Part shown: piece by piece, positions 46,516 through 54,717 of the stretch | Numbering within the stretch: the stretch's first letter is position 1 | Layout of the letters: each line of letters begins with the position of its first letter | Source: Nonomuraea thailandensis | GTDB taxonomy: Bacteria > Actinomycetota > Actinomycetes > Streptosporangiales > Streptosporangiaceae | Direction of reading: 5' to 3' | DNA: 64,000 nt | Assembly (NCBI RefSeq): GCF_024172165.1 | Contig: NZ_JAMZEB010000002.1 | Location: 12,483,501 to 12,547,500, forward strand | Position numbers and translations under genes: made by a program | Notes under the pieces: generated by a model | What the model saw: only the letters and a program-made list of their open reading frames with translations | Database searches by the model: none | What the model was told of the DNA's origin: nothing

Positions 46516-47824
46516 GCTCGGCGGCGCGCTCCGCGATGCCGTACACGGCGGCGCCGGGGTCGCCGGACACGATCGACGGCATGACGGAGGCGTCGGCCAC
46601 GCGCAGGCCGTCGAGGCCGAGTACGCGCAGCTCCTCGTCCACCACCGCGCCGATCGCGCAGGTGCCGGCGTGGTGGGCGGCGGAGCCGGGGCCTGCGCGC
46701 AGGTACGCCCGCAGGGCCCTGGTGTCGCGCACGTCGGCGCCGGGCAGCACCTCGCCGCCGCGCCAGCCGTCCAGCGCGGGCGCCCGGCCGATCTCCCTGG
46801 CGGCCCGCAGGCCGGCGACCATCGTGGCCAGGTCGCGGGGGTCGGCGTAGGGGCGGAGGGCGACGGCGGGCGGGCCGGCGGGCGAGGCGGAGGCCAGGCG
46901 TACGGTGCCGCGGCCACGCGGGCGCGCCAGGGTGACGAGGATCGTGTAACCCTGGCGCGGGCCGCCGAGCGCGGGGGAGTGGCTCGGCACGTCCAGGAAG
47001 GTGATCTGCAGGTCGGGCCCGTCCTGCGCGTGCGGGCCGCGCAGCAGGCCGAGCGCCTGCCCGTGGCCGTTCCTGGGGGCGAGCAGGGAGCGGGCGGGGG
47101 TGTAGACCAGCCCGGCCGTGACGTGGTCCTGAAGGTTCGAGCCGACCCCGGGCAGGTCGTGCACGACCGCGACGCCCGCCTCGCGCAGGTGCCCGGACGG
47201 CCCGATGCCGGACAGCATCAGCAGGTGCGGCGTCCCGATGGCGCCGGCCGCGAGCACCACCTCCCTGGCGGCCCGCGCCGTGACCTGCTCGCCGTCCACG
47301 GTGCAGACGACGCCCGCGCACCGGCCGCCCTCGACCAGGAGGCGGTGGACGAGCGCGCCCGGCACCACGCGCAGGTTGGGGCGGCCGGAGGCCGGCGCCA
47401 GGTAGGCGGCGGCGCCGGTGAGGTTCAGGTCCGGCAGGCCGAAGCCCTCCTCCAGCCCGGAGGAGATGTCGGCGGCCCTGGGATGCCCGGCCTCCTCGGC
47501 GGCGGCCACGCAGGCCGCGATCACGGGGCTCGGCCCGGCGGTGGGGGCGACGCTCAGCGGGCCGCTCCGGCCGCGCCATCTGGCGTCGCGTCCCGGCGCC
47601 CGCTCGCTGCGCTTGAGGTAGGGGAGCAGGTCGTCGAAGCTCCATCCCCGCGCCGCCCAGGCGTCGTAGCCGGAGCGGTGCCCGCGGGTGAAGGGGCGGA
47701 TCGCGGGCTCGCTGGCGCCGCCCGCCGCCAGGAGCAGCACGCTCACGTCCGGGTCCTGGGAGAGCCGGGCCGCCAGCACGCCGGCCGCGGCGCCCGCGCC
47801 CACCACCACGTAGTCGTACTCCAC
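46505..47824 (-). CDS. GMC oxidoreductase lacking part of the FAD site
   Basis: 439 residues against about 510-560 in the family. The start YDYVVVGAGAAAG is the FAD GxGxxG loop and HHAGTCAIG near the end holds the catalytic His. But LLLEAGG is LLLAAGG, and about 50 residues with the RGKMLGGSSSIN-type motif are missing: the chain jumps from GGASEPAIRPF to GHRSGYDAWAARGW near residues 40-50. The late GNTN motif is GDPGAA. FAD binding may be lost. GTG 47824 with GGAGGGCG upstream. Confidence 0.82.
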   Translation of the reverse strand: MEYDYVVVGAGAAAGVLAARLSQDPDVSVLLLAAGGASEPAIRPFTRGHRSGYDAWAARGWSFDDLLPYLKRSERAPGRDARWRGRSGPLSVAPTAGPSPVIAACVAAAEEAGHPRAADISSGLEEGFGLPDLNLTGAAAYLAPASGRPNLRVVPGALVHRLLVEGGRCAGVVCTVDGEQVTARAAREVVLAAGAIGTPHLLMLSGIGPSGHLREAGVAVVHDLPGVGSNLQDHVTAGLVYTPARSLLAPRNGHGQALGLLRGPHAQDGPDLQITFLDVPSHSPALGGPRQGYTILVTLARPRGRGTVRLASASPAGPPAVALRPYADPRDLATMVAGLRAAREIGRAPALDGWRGGEVLPGADVRDTRALRAYLRAGPGSAAHHAGTCAIGAVVDEELRVLGLDGLRVADASVMPSIVSGDPGAAVYGIAERAAELIA

Positions 47825-47845
47825 GGCCGCCCGCCCTCCACCTTC

Positions 47846-47897
47846 GTCACCCGTTAAGATGGTGACGATCGAGCGCATCACCTGTCAAGCTGGTGAC
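47846..47897. promoter_or_regulatory. Two 21-bp operators between GMC and ABC-F genes
   Basis: GTCACC-N9-GGTGAC (47846-47866) and ATCACC-N9-GGTGAC (47877-47897), centres 31 bp apart, both with an inner (T/C)AAG(A/C)T. Suggests one repressor dimer per site at the divergent promoters. Confidence 0.7.
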
Positions 47898-47966
47898 GTG
47901 GCGGAAGCTGTTTGCGGCGGATGCTAGAGTGAAAGGCGCACATTCGTGACAGCTAGGAGACCAGAC

Positions 47967-47996
47967 ATGGCAGGTGACGACGACATCTCCGGGTGA
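47967..47996 (+). CDS. Leader peptide of the ABC-F gene
   Basis: A nine-codon ORF (MAGDDDISG) with an AGGAGA ribosome site seven bases upstream, 136 bp before the ABC-F start. ABC-F resistance genes are often controlled by ribosome stalling on such short ORFs. The three Asp codons in a row could be the stalling place. It is too short to find by ordinary gene calling. Confidence 0.65.
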   Translation: MAGDDDISG

Positions 47997-48131
47997 TACC
48001 GGAGGTTGACCCGGCCCCGGCCGACGCGCGAAGACCGTCGCCGGCGTGGCCCAGGTCGTCGTTCCCTCGTTCCTGTTTCCCCTGCCGGGCCCTCCTTTCG
48101 TGTGCCCGGGTCACCTTCAGAGGTCTGTCAC
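47997..48131 (+). promoter_or_regulatory. ABC-F leader RNA, candidate attenuator
   Basis: After the leader ORF, GAGGTTGACCCGG (48002-48014) can pair with CCGGGTCACCTTC (48106-48118) with two mismatches. This closes the leader into one stem just before the GAGGT ribosome site of the ABC-F gene. Smaller stems (CGACG/CGTCG, GGGC/GCCC) lie between. Drug-stalled ribosomes on the leader ORF could shift the pairing. Confidence 0.5.
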
Positions 48132-49754
48132 ATGTCTGACGCATTCGTCATCTGCTCCGGGCTCTCCTTCTCCTGGCCCGACGACACTCCCGTCTTCACC
48201 GGGCTGTCCTTCAGCGTGGGCGGCGGCCGTACCGGGCTGGTCGCGCCGAACGGCGCCGGCAAGAGCACGCTGCTCAAGCTGATCGCCGGCGAGCTGCGGC
48301 CGTCGGGCGGCGACGTCTCGGTCCAGGGAGTGCTCGGCTACCTGCCGCAGAGCCTGCCCCTCACCCAGGGCCTGACCGTGGCCGAGGTGCTGGGCATCGC
48401 CCCGGTGATCGCCGCGCTGGACGCCATCGAGTCCGGCGACGCCAGCGAGGAGCACTTCACCACCATCGGCACCGACTGGGACATCGAGGAGCGCACCCGC
48501 GCCCAGCTCGACCGGCTCGGCCTGGCCGGGCTCGCCTTCGACCGCACGCTCGGCACGCTGAGCGGCGGCCAGGTCGTCTCGCTCGGCCTGGCCGCGCAGC
48601 TGCTCAAGCGGCCGGACGTGCTGCTGCTGGACGAGCCGACCAACAACCTCGACCTGGAGGCCCGGCGCCGCCTGCACGACCTGCTCGGCGACTGGAACGG
48701 CTGCCTGCTGGTGGTCAGCCACGACCGCGCGCTGCTCGACCGCATGGACCGCATCGCCGAGCTCGACCGCGGCGAGGTGCGTTTCTACGGCGGCGGCTAC
48801 ACCGCCTACGAGGAGGCCGTGCGGGTCGAGCAGGAGGCCGCCGAGCGGGACGTGCGCAGCGCCGAGCAGGAGCTCAAGCGCGAGAAGCGGGAGCTGCAGC
48901 AGGCCCGCGAGCGGGCCGAGCGGCGGGCGAGCAACGCCGCCCGCAACCTGAAGAACGCCGGCCTGCCGCGCATCTTCGCCGGCAACATGAAGCGCGGCGC
49001 GCAGGAGTCGGCCGGCCGGGCCGGGCAGATGCACGCCGCCCGGGTCAGCGACGCCAAGGCCAGGCTGGACGAGGCGGGGCGGGCGCTGCGCGACGATCAG
49101 AGGATCGCGCTGGAGCTGCCCGGCACGCACGTGCCCGCCGGCCGTACGGTCTTCCACGGCGAGCACCTCCAGGCCCGCGGCCTGTTCGCCGGGCCGGGCG
49201 TGGACCTCGTCGTGCGCGGGCCCGAGCGGATCGCGCTGACCGGCCCGAACGGCGTGGGCAAGTCGACCTTGCTGCGGCTGGTCAGCGGAGACCTGGAGCC
49301 CGACGGCGGGACGACCCGGCGGGCCGAGGGGCGGGTGGCCTACCTGTCGCAGCGGCTGGACCTGCTCGATCTGGACCGCACCGTGGCGGAGAACCTGGCC
49401 GCGGCGGCTCCCGGGATGGCCCCGGCGGAGCGGATGAACCTGCTGGCCCGGTTCCTGTTCCGGGGCCCGCGGGCGCACCTGCCGGTGGGGGTGCTGTCCG
49501 GCGGCGAGCGGCTGCGGGCGACGCTGGCGTGCGTGTTGTGCGCCGAGCCGGCGCCCCAGTTGCTGCTGCTGGACGAGCCGACCAACAACCTCGACCTGGT
49601 CAGCGTGGCCCAGCTGGAGAGCGCGCTGGCGGCCTACGAGGGGGCGTTCGTGGTGGTCAGCCACGACGAGCGGTTCCTGGCGGAGATCGGGATCGAGCGG
49701 TGGCTGGAGCTGTCCGGCGGCCGGCTGCTGGAGACGGGGCCGTCACCGGCCTGA
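48132..49754 (+). CDS. ABC-F family ATPase, antibiotic-resistance type
   Basis: 540 residues with two ABC domains and no membrane part: Walker A APNGAGKST and GPNGVGKST, signatures LSGGQVVSL and LSGGERLRA, Walker B LLLDEPTNNLDLE and LLLDEPTNNLDLV. The charged interdomain linker (AERRASNAARNLKNAGLPR, about 265-300) would reach into the ribosome. ABC-F proteins free ribosomes from macrolide, lincosamide or streptogramin drugs or tune translation. The ATG is preceded by GAGGT after a long leader with a short ORF. Confidence 0.92.
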   Translation: MSDAFVICSGLSFSWPDDTPVFTGLSFSVGGGRTGLVAPNGAGKSTLLKLIAGELRPSGGDVSVQGVLGYLPQSLPLTQGLTVAEVLGIAPVIAALDAIESGDASEEHFTTIGTDWDIEERTRAQLDRLGLAGLAFDRTLGTLSGGQVVSLGLAAQLLKRPDVLLLDEPTNNLDLEARRRLHDLLGDWNGCLLVVSHDRALLDRMDRIAELDRGEVRFYGGGYTAYEEAVRVEQEAAERDVRSAEQELKREKRELQQARERAERRASNAARNLKNAGLPRIFAGNMKRGAQESAGRAGQMHAARVSDAKARLDEAGRALRDDQRIALELPGTHVPAGRTVFHGEHLQARGLFAGPGVDLVVRGPERIALTGPNGVGKSTLLRLVSGDLEPDGGTTRRAEGRVAYLSQRLDLLDLDRTVAENLAAAAPGMAPAERMNLLARFLFRGPRAHLPVGVLSGGERLRATLACVLCAEPAPQLLLLDEPTNNLDLVSVAQLESALAAYEGAFVVVSHDERFLAEIGIERWLELSGGRLLETGPSPA

Positions 49755-49760
49755 GACGCG

Positions 49761-49795
49761 CCGGCCGCGGCGGGGACGAGCTCCGCCGCGGCCGG
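49761..49795. terminator. Strong bidirectional hairpin terminator
   Basis: CCGGCCGCGGCGG (49761-49773) and CCGCCGCGGCCGG (49783-49795) form a perfect 13-bp stem with a nine-base loop between the convergent ABC-F and nuclease genes. Confidence 0.88.
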
Positions 49796-49809
49796 GGTGC
49801 GGGCGTTCC

Positions 49810-52143
49810 TCAGAGGCGCAGACCCACCAGGAGCGGGTCGTGGTCGGAGGAGCGGAAGGGGTCGGGCGCGTACAGGTAGGGCGGGTTGAACTCGGTGTTG
49901 TAGTCCATGAACCGGCCCTCGTCGGAGTTGACGTGCCAGATCGTGGCGCCCGTCACCAGCTTGCGGGCGCCCTTGTCGGCCAGCACGTGGTCGAGCTCGC
50001 CGGACAGGCCCTCGAAGACGTAGCTGTAACGCTCGTCCCGCTCCACGTACTTCTTGCTCAGGCTGGTCAGCCCGGCGTCCTCGAAGGTGTGGATCGGGTC
50101 CTCCTCGCCGTAGGCGTTGATGTCGCCGAGGACGAGCGCGTTCTTCAGCTTCAGCTCGCCGATCAGGGACAGCACGGCCTGCGCCTGCTTGACGCGCTTG
50201 GCGTTGTAGCAGCTCTGCCCGTCACCCTGGTCGGCGTCCGCGCCGGTCGCCGGGCCGTCCACGTCGGTGCAGCCCTTGGACTTGAAGTGGTTCACCAGCA
50301 CCGTGAACGTCCTGCCGTGCCCCTTGGCCCTGCCGAACGTCTGCACCAGCGGCGGCCGGTTGAAGATCGGGTCGGCGGAGGAGCGCGCCGGGCCGATCGG
50401 GGTGACCCTGGCCGGCTGGTAGATCAGCGCGGTCTGGATGAGGTCGGTGCCCGGATTGGGGTGCGGGATCGCCTTGTACGTGCCCGCGCCCGCCTTGGCG
50501 TTGAGCGCGTCCACCAGCGCGTTGAGCGCCACGTCACCGTTGCGCTCGACCTCCATCAGACCGGCCACGGCGGGGTCGAGCGTGGTGATGTTGGCGACCA
50601 GCTTGGCGAGCTGACGGTCGCGCTCCCCGGCGTCGGTGGCGCCGCGCGAGCCGAGCGTGGTGAACCAGTTGAGCGTGTTGAGGCTGGCCACCCGGACGTC
50701 GCCGCCGACCCGCTCGGGGCGGGTGGGGCGCGGGTTCTTCGCGCGGAAGACCACGGGCTCGGTCGGCTGGACGCGGTAGACGTCGAAGCCGTAGGTGAGG
50801 ACGCCGGTCAGGTTCCGCACCTCGTCACCCAGGCGGACGGTGTTCGAGCCCTCGGTGTGGTACGGCAGCGTGGCCGGGTTCTGCGCGTTGGAGCCGTCGT
50901 CGAGCAGGATCCGGCGCCGCGCGTCCCTGTCGGTGTCCACGCCCTCGCGGTCGGTCGGCTGGTAGAGCCGCTCGTCCTCGGCCAGGAGCAGCTCGCCGTA
51001 CCGGGCCAGGTTGTAGGTCTCGGAGATCGCGAGGTCGTCGTCGAAGGTGACGAGCATGCCCTCGTAACGCTCGAAGGTGAGGCCCTTCCTGAGCGGCAGG
51101 TCGATCTCGGTGCGCCTGATCGTGCCGGTGCCGCAGACGTTCACCGCGGTGGCCGGCGAGATCTCGGTCAGGCCGTTGTACTCGATCGCCTTGCCGGAGA
51201 CGAGCACCCGGTCACCGGCCTTGACCGGCGAGGAGGAGAAGACGAACAGGCCCTCGGAGGTCGCCGGGTCGGCGTCCGGGGCGGCGGACTGCAGGGAGAA
51301 GCCGCCGAGGCCGCCGGAGCCCTGGAAGGAGCCGGTCACGACGCCCTCGACTCGGACGTTCTGGCCGGCGACCGGGCTGGCGTCGCCGTTGCCCTGCACC
51401 TGGGAGATCTGGTGCGTGGCCGGGGTCTCGCAGCTCTCGGTGGGGGTCGGCGTGGGCGTCGGGGTCGGCTCGCCGTCGCCGCAGGGGGCCGGGGCGGTGG
51501 CGCTGTTGCGCGGAGCCGGTGCCGCGCTCTCGAAGTCGGCGCCGTTGTCGTCGGTGTCGGCGCAGCCGCCGCTCTTGCGGAAGCCGCCGGTGGCGTTGGT
51601 GAGCGCGGGGGCGGCGGCCCCCTCCGAGAAGTTCGCGGCGCCGTACCCGACGAGGTCGGCGATCTGCCCGAGCTGGTCCGCGGAGCAGGGGGTGGAGGAG
51701 CCGTTGCAGGCCAGGCCCTCGGCCGAGCGGACCAGTGCCACCTTGCCCGCGCTGCCGCTCATGTTGATCGAGCCGACGCTGTCGGGCTGGGGCAGCGCGG
51801 CGCTGGGCGTGGTGCCCGCGGCGAGCTGGACGAGGTGGTACTGGCCGGGTGCCAGGGCGCCGGACAGGGCGGCCCTGTTGGCGGCGAAGTTCCCGGTGCC
51901 GCTGGCGCTGGTGTACTGCACGGACCAGCCGTCCAGCGACACCGGGGCGGCGCTGCGGTTGAACAGCTCGACGTAGTCGTTGGAGAAGGGGGCGCCGGAG
52001 TTGCCGCCCCCGCCGTAGACCTGGCTGATGACCACGGTGCCAGGCGCCGCGGCGGCCACGGAGGGTGAGGACAGGGCGGCGATCGAGCCGGCGGCGACGC
52101 CGGCCGCGACGAGGATCGCCGGGACCCGGGACTTAACACGCAT
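49810..52143 (-). CDS. Secreted ExeM/NucH-type endonuclease with lamin-tail domain
   Basis: 777 residues. A signal peptide (ILVAAGVAAGSIAALSSPSVAAAA) leads to a lamin-tail domain (VISQVYGGGGNSGAPFSNDY to about 240), a PTPTPTPT linker, an OB-like ExeM segment (about 270-400) and a C-terminal endonuclease/exonuclease/phosphatase domain (VRVASLNTLNWF to SSDHDPLLVGL). It should degrade extracellular DNA for phosphate or nucleosides. No sorting signal. The start ATG at 52143 has a poor ribosome site. Confidence 0.9.
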   Translation of the reverse strand: MRVKSRVPAILVAAGVAAGSIAALSSPSVAAAAPGTVVISQVYGGGGNSGAPFSNDYVELFNRSAAPVSLDGWSVQYTSASGTGNFAANRAALSGALAPGQYHLVQLAAGTTPSAALPQPDSVGSINMSGSAGKVALVRSAEGLACNGSSTPCSADQLGQIADLVGYGAANFSEGAAAPALTNATGGFRKSGGCADTDDNGADFESAAPAPRNSATAPAPCGDGEPTPTPTPTPTESCETPATHQISQVQGNGDASPVAGQNVRVEGVVTGSFQGSGGLGGFSLQSAAPDADPATSEGLFVFSSSPVKAGDRVLVSGKAIEYNGLTEISPATAVNVCGTGTIRRTEIDLPLRKGLTFERYEGMLVTFDDDLAISETYNLARYGELLLAEDERLYQPTDREGVDTDRDARRRILLDDGSNAQNPATLPYHTEGSNTVRLGDEVRNLTGVLTYGFDVYRVQPTEPVVFRAKNPRPTRPERVGGDVRVASLNTLNWFTTLGSRGATDAGERDRQLAKLVANITTLDPAVAGLMEVERNGDVALNALVDALNAKAGAGTYKAIPHPNPGTDLIQTALIYQPARVTPIGPARSSADPIFNRPPLVQTFGRAKGHGRTFTVLVNHFKSKGCTDVDGPATGADADQGDGQSCYNAKRVKQAQAVLSLIGELKLKNALVLGDINAYGEEDPIHTFEDAGLTSLSKKYVERDERYSYVFEGLSGELDHVLADKGARKLVTGATIWHVNSDEGRFMDYNTEFNPPYLYAPDPFRSSDHDPLLVGLRL

Positions 52144-52217
52144 GCCGGGGAGCGTAAACCGACATACGGTGAAAAACCCTGTATTAGGCGTGGACGCGTC
52201 GTGAAATCTTGAACATT

Positions 52218-52230
52218 GACACTTCGTGTC
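52218..52230. promoter_or_regulatory. Palindrome upstream of the nuclease gene
   Basis: GACACTTCGTGTC (arms GACAC/GTGTC, three-base centre) sits 75 bp before the nuclease start, in a stretch richer in A and T than its surroundings. Possible operator. Confidence 0.4.
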
Positions 52231-52296
52231 CATTCAGGGGCACGGATGTGTCGGCTTCGCACGATGCGAAGCCGGCGCGAGCGGCCCTCGGGTTCG

Positions 52297-53931
52297 TCAG
52301 GGCGACAACACGAAGCCCTCGTACCCCTTGGCCGCCACCTCGTCGCAGATGACGCGGTAGGCGCCGACGCCACCGGGATAGGGCAGGAAGACCCGGGGCT
52401 TGCCGGGGACGTTCGCGCCCAGGTACCAGGAGTCGGCCAGCGGGAAGAGCGTCTGCGCCGCGACGTCGCCGACGTGCCGCGTCCAGGCGTCCTCGGCGCC
52501 GGGGCCGGCCTCGATGACGGCCGCGCCCGTCTCCGCCAGGTGCCGCAGGCAGCCGGCGATCCAGTCCACGTGCTGCTCGATGGAGACGAACATGTTGCTG
52601 AGCACCGACGGGCTGCCCGGGCCCGTGATGGTGAACAGGTTCGGGAACCCGGCGGTCATCAGGCCGAGGTACGTGCGGGGGCCGGCCGCCCACTTCGCGC
52701 GCAGTGAAGCCCCGCCCGCGCCCGTGACGTCGATGGCGAGCAGCGCGCCGGTCAGCGCGTCGTAGCCGGTGGCGTAGACGATGGTGTCCACCTCGTACGC
52801 GGCCCCGGCGGTGCGCAGCCCCGTCTGCGTGATCTCCTCGATCGGGGTCGCGCGGACGTCCACCAGCCGCACGTTCGGCCGGTTGAAGGTGGCGTAGTAG
52901 TCGGTGTCGAAGCACGGGCGCTTGGTGCCGATCGGATGGTCGCGGGGCGACAGCAGCTCGGCCACCCGCGGGTCCGCGACGGTCCGGCGGATCTTGTCCC
53001 GGACGAACTCGGCGACGAGCTCGTTGGCCCGCGGGTCCACCGCCGTGTCGCCGAAGGCGCCGAGGAAGCCCGGCCCGCCGTGCGCCCAGCGCGCCTCCAG
53101 CTCGGCCAGCCGCTCCTGCTCCGACGCCTCCAGCGCCGAGCCGGTGTTGAACGACGCCGCGATGCCGAACAGGGAGTCGCGCATCGTGCTGCGGATCTCG
53201 GCGTAGTTCTCCTTCACCCAGCGGGCGTACTCCGGCTGGAGCGGCCGGTTCCACGCCGGGATGGTGAAGTTGGGCGTCCGCTGGAAGACCGTCACCTGGG
53301 CGGCCCGCTCGGCGATGACCGGGATGATCTGGATGCCGGAGGAGCCCGTGCCGATCACCGCGACCCGCTTGCCCGTGAAGTCCACCTCCTCGTGCGGCCA
53401 GCGCCCGGTGTGGAAACTCTCGCCGCGGAAGGAGCCGGCGCCGGGGATGCCGGGAACGCGGGCGTCCGACAGGCAGCCCACGGCCGTGATGAGGAAGCGG
53501 GCCGTGACCCGGTCCCCGCGGTCGGTCTCCACCCGCCAGCGCGACGCGGCCTCGTCGTAGGCGGCGCGGGTGACCCGCGTGCGGAACCGCAGGTCGCGGC
53601 GGAGCTCGAACCGGTCGGCGACGTGCTCGGCGTAGCGCAGGATCTCCGGCTGGGACGGGTACCGCTCCGTCCAGTCCCACTCCTGCCGCAGCTCCTCGGA
53701 GAAGGAGTAGCAGTACTCCACGCTCTCCACGTCGCAGCGGGCGCCCGGATACCTGTTCCAGTACCAGGTGCCGCCCACGCCGTCGCCGGCCTCGTACACC
53801 CGGGCGGTCAGGCCCAGGCCGCGCAGCCGGTGCAGCATGTACATGCCGGAGAACCCGGCGCCGATCACGACGGCGTCGAAGGACGCGCCGGTCTCGGAGG
53901 CGGTCACGGAGTCGATGGAGGCTTCGGCCAT
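52297..53931 (-). CDS. Flavin-containing (Baeyer-Villiger-type) monooxygenase
   Basis: 544 residues. GAGFSGMYMLHRL is the FAD loop, FRGESFHTGRWP fits the FxGxxxHxxxWP fingerprint, and AVIGTGSSGIQ the NADPH loop; YATGY follows late. It would insert oxygen into ketones or oxidise heteroatoms using NADPH. The ATG 53931 follows GGAGAG. It is divergent from the LexA-like repressor, with 116 bp between, which could control it. Substrate unknown. Confidence 0.92.
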   Translation of the reverse strand: MAEASIDSVTASETGASFDAVVIGAGFSGMYMLHRLRGLGLTARVYEAGDGVGGTWYWNRYPGARCDVESVEYCYSFSEELRQEWDWTERYPSQPEILRYAEHVADRFELRRDLRFRTRVTRAAYDEAASRWRVETDRGDRVTARFLITAVGCLSDARVPGIPGAGSFRGESFHTGRWPHEEVDFTGKRVAVIGTGSSGIQIIPVIAERAAQVTVFQRTPNFTIPAWNRPLQPEYARWVKENYAEIRSTMRDSLFGIAASFNTGSALEASEQERLAELEARWAHGGPGFLGAFGDTAVDPRANELVAEFVRDKIRRTVADPRVAELLSPRDHPIGTKRPCFDTDYYATFNRPNVRLVDVRATPIEEITQTGLRTAGAAYEVDTIVYATGYDALTGALLAIDVTGAGGASLRAKWAAGPRTYLGLMTAGFPNLFTITGPGSPSVLSNMFVSIEQHVDWIAGCLRHLAETGAAVIEAGPGAEDAWTRHVGDVAAQTLFPLADSWYLGANVPGKPRVFLPYPGGVGAYRVICDEVAAKGYEGFVLSP

Positions 53932-54047
53932 GGCGGTCTCTCCTGTCGGCGTGGTCCGTGACCTCAACGCTGACATGAGCTCGCCCGGTGGCCAAGAGTG
54001 CCTCCTGGACAAGCGCCCAGCACGCCGATGGGCCTAGCATTTCGCTG

Positions 54048-54707
54048 GTGACCAGCTACGACGATCATGACGCGTTCGAGTACGTGGACTTCTCGGCCCT
54101 GCCGCAGCGCCAGCAGCGCATCCTGGCCACGATCCGGGACTGGGTGGCCAGACACGGGTACCCGCCGAGCACCCGCGAGCTCGGCCGCGCGGTCGGGCTG
54201 AGATCGCCCTCGTCGGTGTCGAAGCACCTCAGGAGCCTTGAGGAGCGGGGGCTCCTGCGCCGGAGCACGACCGTGACCAGGCCGATCGACGTGCGCCCCT
54301 TCCTGCGGGCCGCGGCGCCGGAGCCGGCCGCCGGCCTGGTGAGCGTGCCCGTCGTCGGCGACATCGCCGCGGGCGCCCCGATCCTCGCGGACGAGCACCT
54401 GGACGAGGCGCTGACCCTGCCCCGCGACCTCACCGGGCGGGGCACCGTGTTCGGCCTGCGGGTGCGCGGCGATTCGATGATCGACGCCGCGATCTGCGAC
54501 GGCGACATCGTCGTGGTACGGCAGCAGCCCGAGGCGCACTCCGGCCAGATCGTCGCCGCGATGATCGACGGCGAGGCCACCGTGAAGGTGTTCCGCCGGC
54601 GCGGCGGGCACGTCCTGCTCGAACCGCGCAACCCCGCCTACGACGTCATCGACGGCGACGAGGCCGTGGTGCTGGGCATCGTGGTCTCCGTCCTGCGCAG
54701 CGTCTGA
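54048..54707 (+). CDS. LexA-like repressor
   Basis: 219 residues: a LexA winged helix (RQQRILATIRDWVARHGYPP, then STRELGRAVGLRSPSSVSKH) and a peptidase S24 domain. Cleavage site Ala108-Gly109 (DIAAGAP), Ser143 in RGDSMID, Lys180 in EATVKVF; the Ser-Lys spacing of 37 equals the classical one. A TAGCAT -10 box ends seven bases before the GTG, so the mRNA may be leaderless. No actinobacterial SOS box (CGAAC-type) is seen upstream, which is odd for the main, autoregulated LexA. Confidence 0.88.
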   Translation: MTSYDDHDAFEYVDFSALPQRQQRILATIRDWVARHGYPPSTRELGRAVGLRSPSSVSKHLRSLEERGLLRRSTTVTRPIDVRPFLRAAAPEPAAGLVSVPVVGDIAAGAPILADEHLDEALTLPRDLTGRGTVFGLRVRGDSMIDAAICDGDIVVVRQQPEAHSGQIVAAMIDGEATVKVFRRRGGHVLLEPRNPAYDVIDGDEAVVLGIVVSVLRSV

Positions 54708-54717
54708 GGCCCCGGGG

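Noticed and set aside
54000..54047. SOS box upstream of the LexA-like gene
   Set aside because: No CGAAC-N4-GTTCG-like sequence was found in the divergent region.
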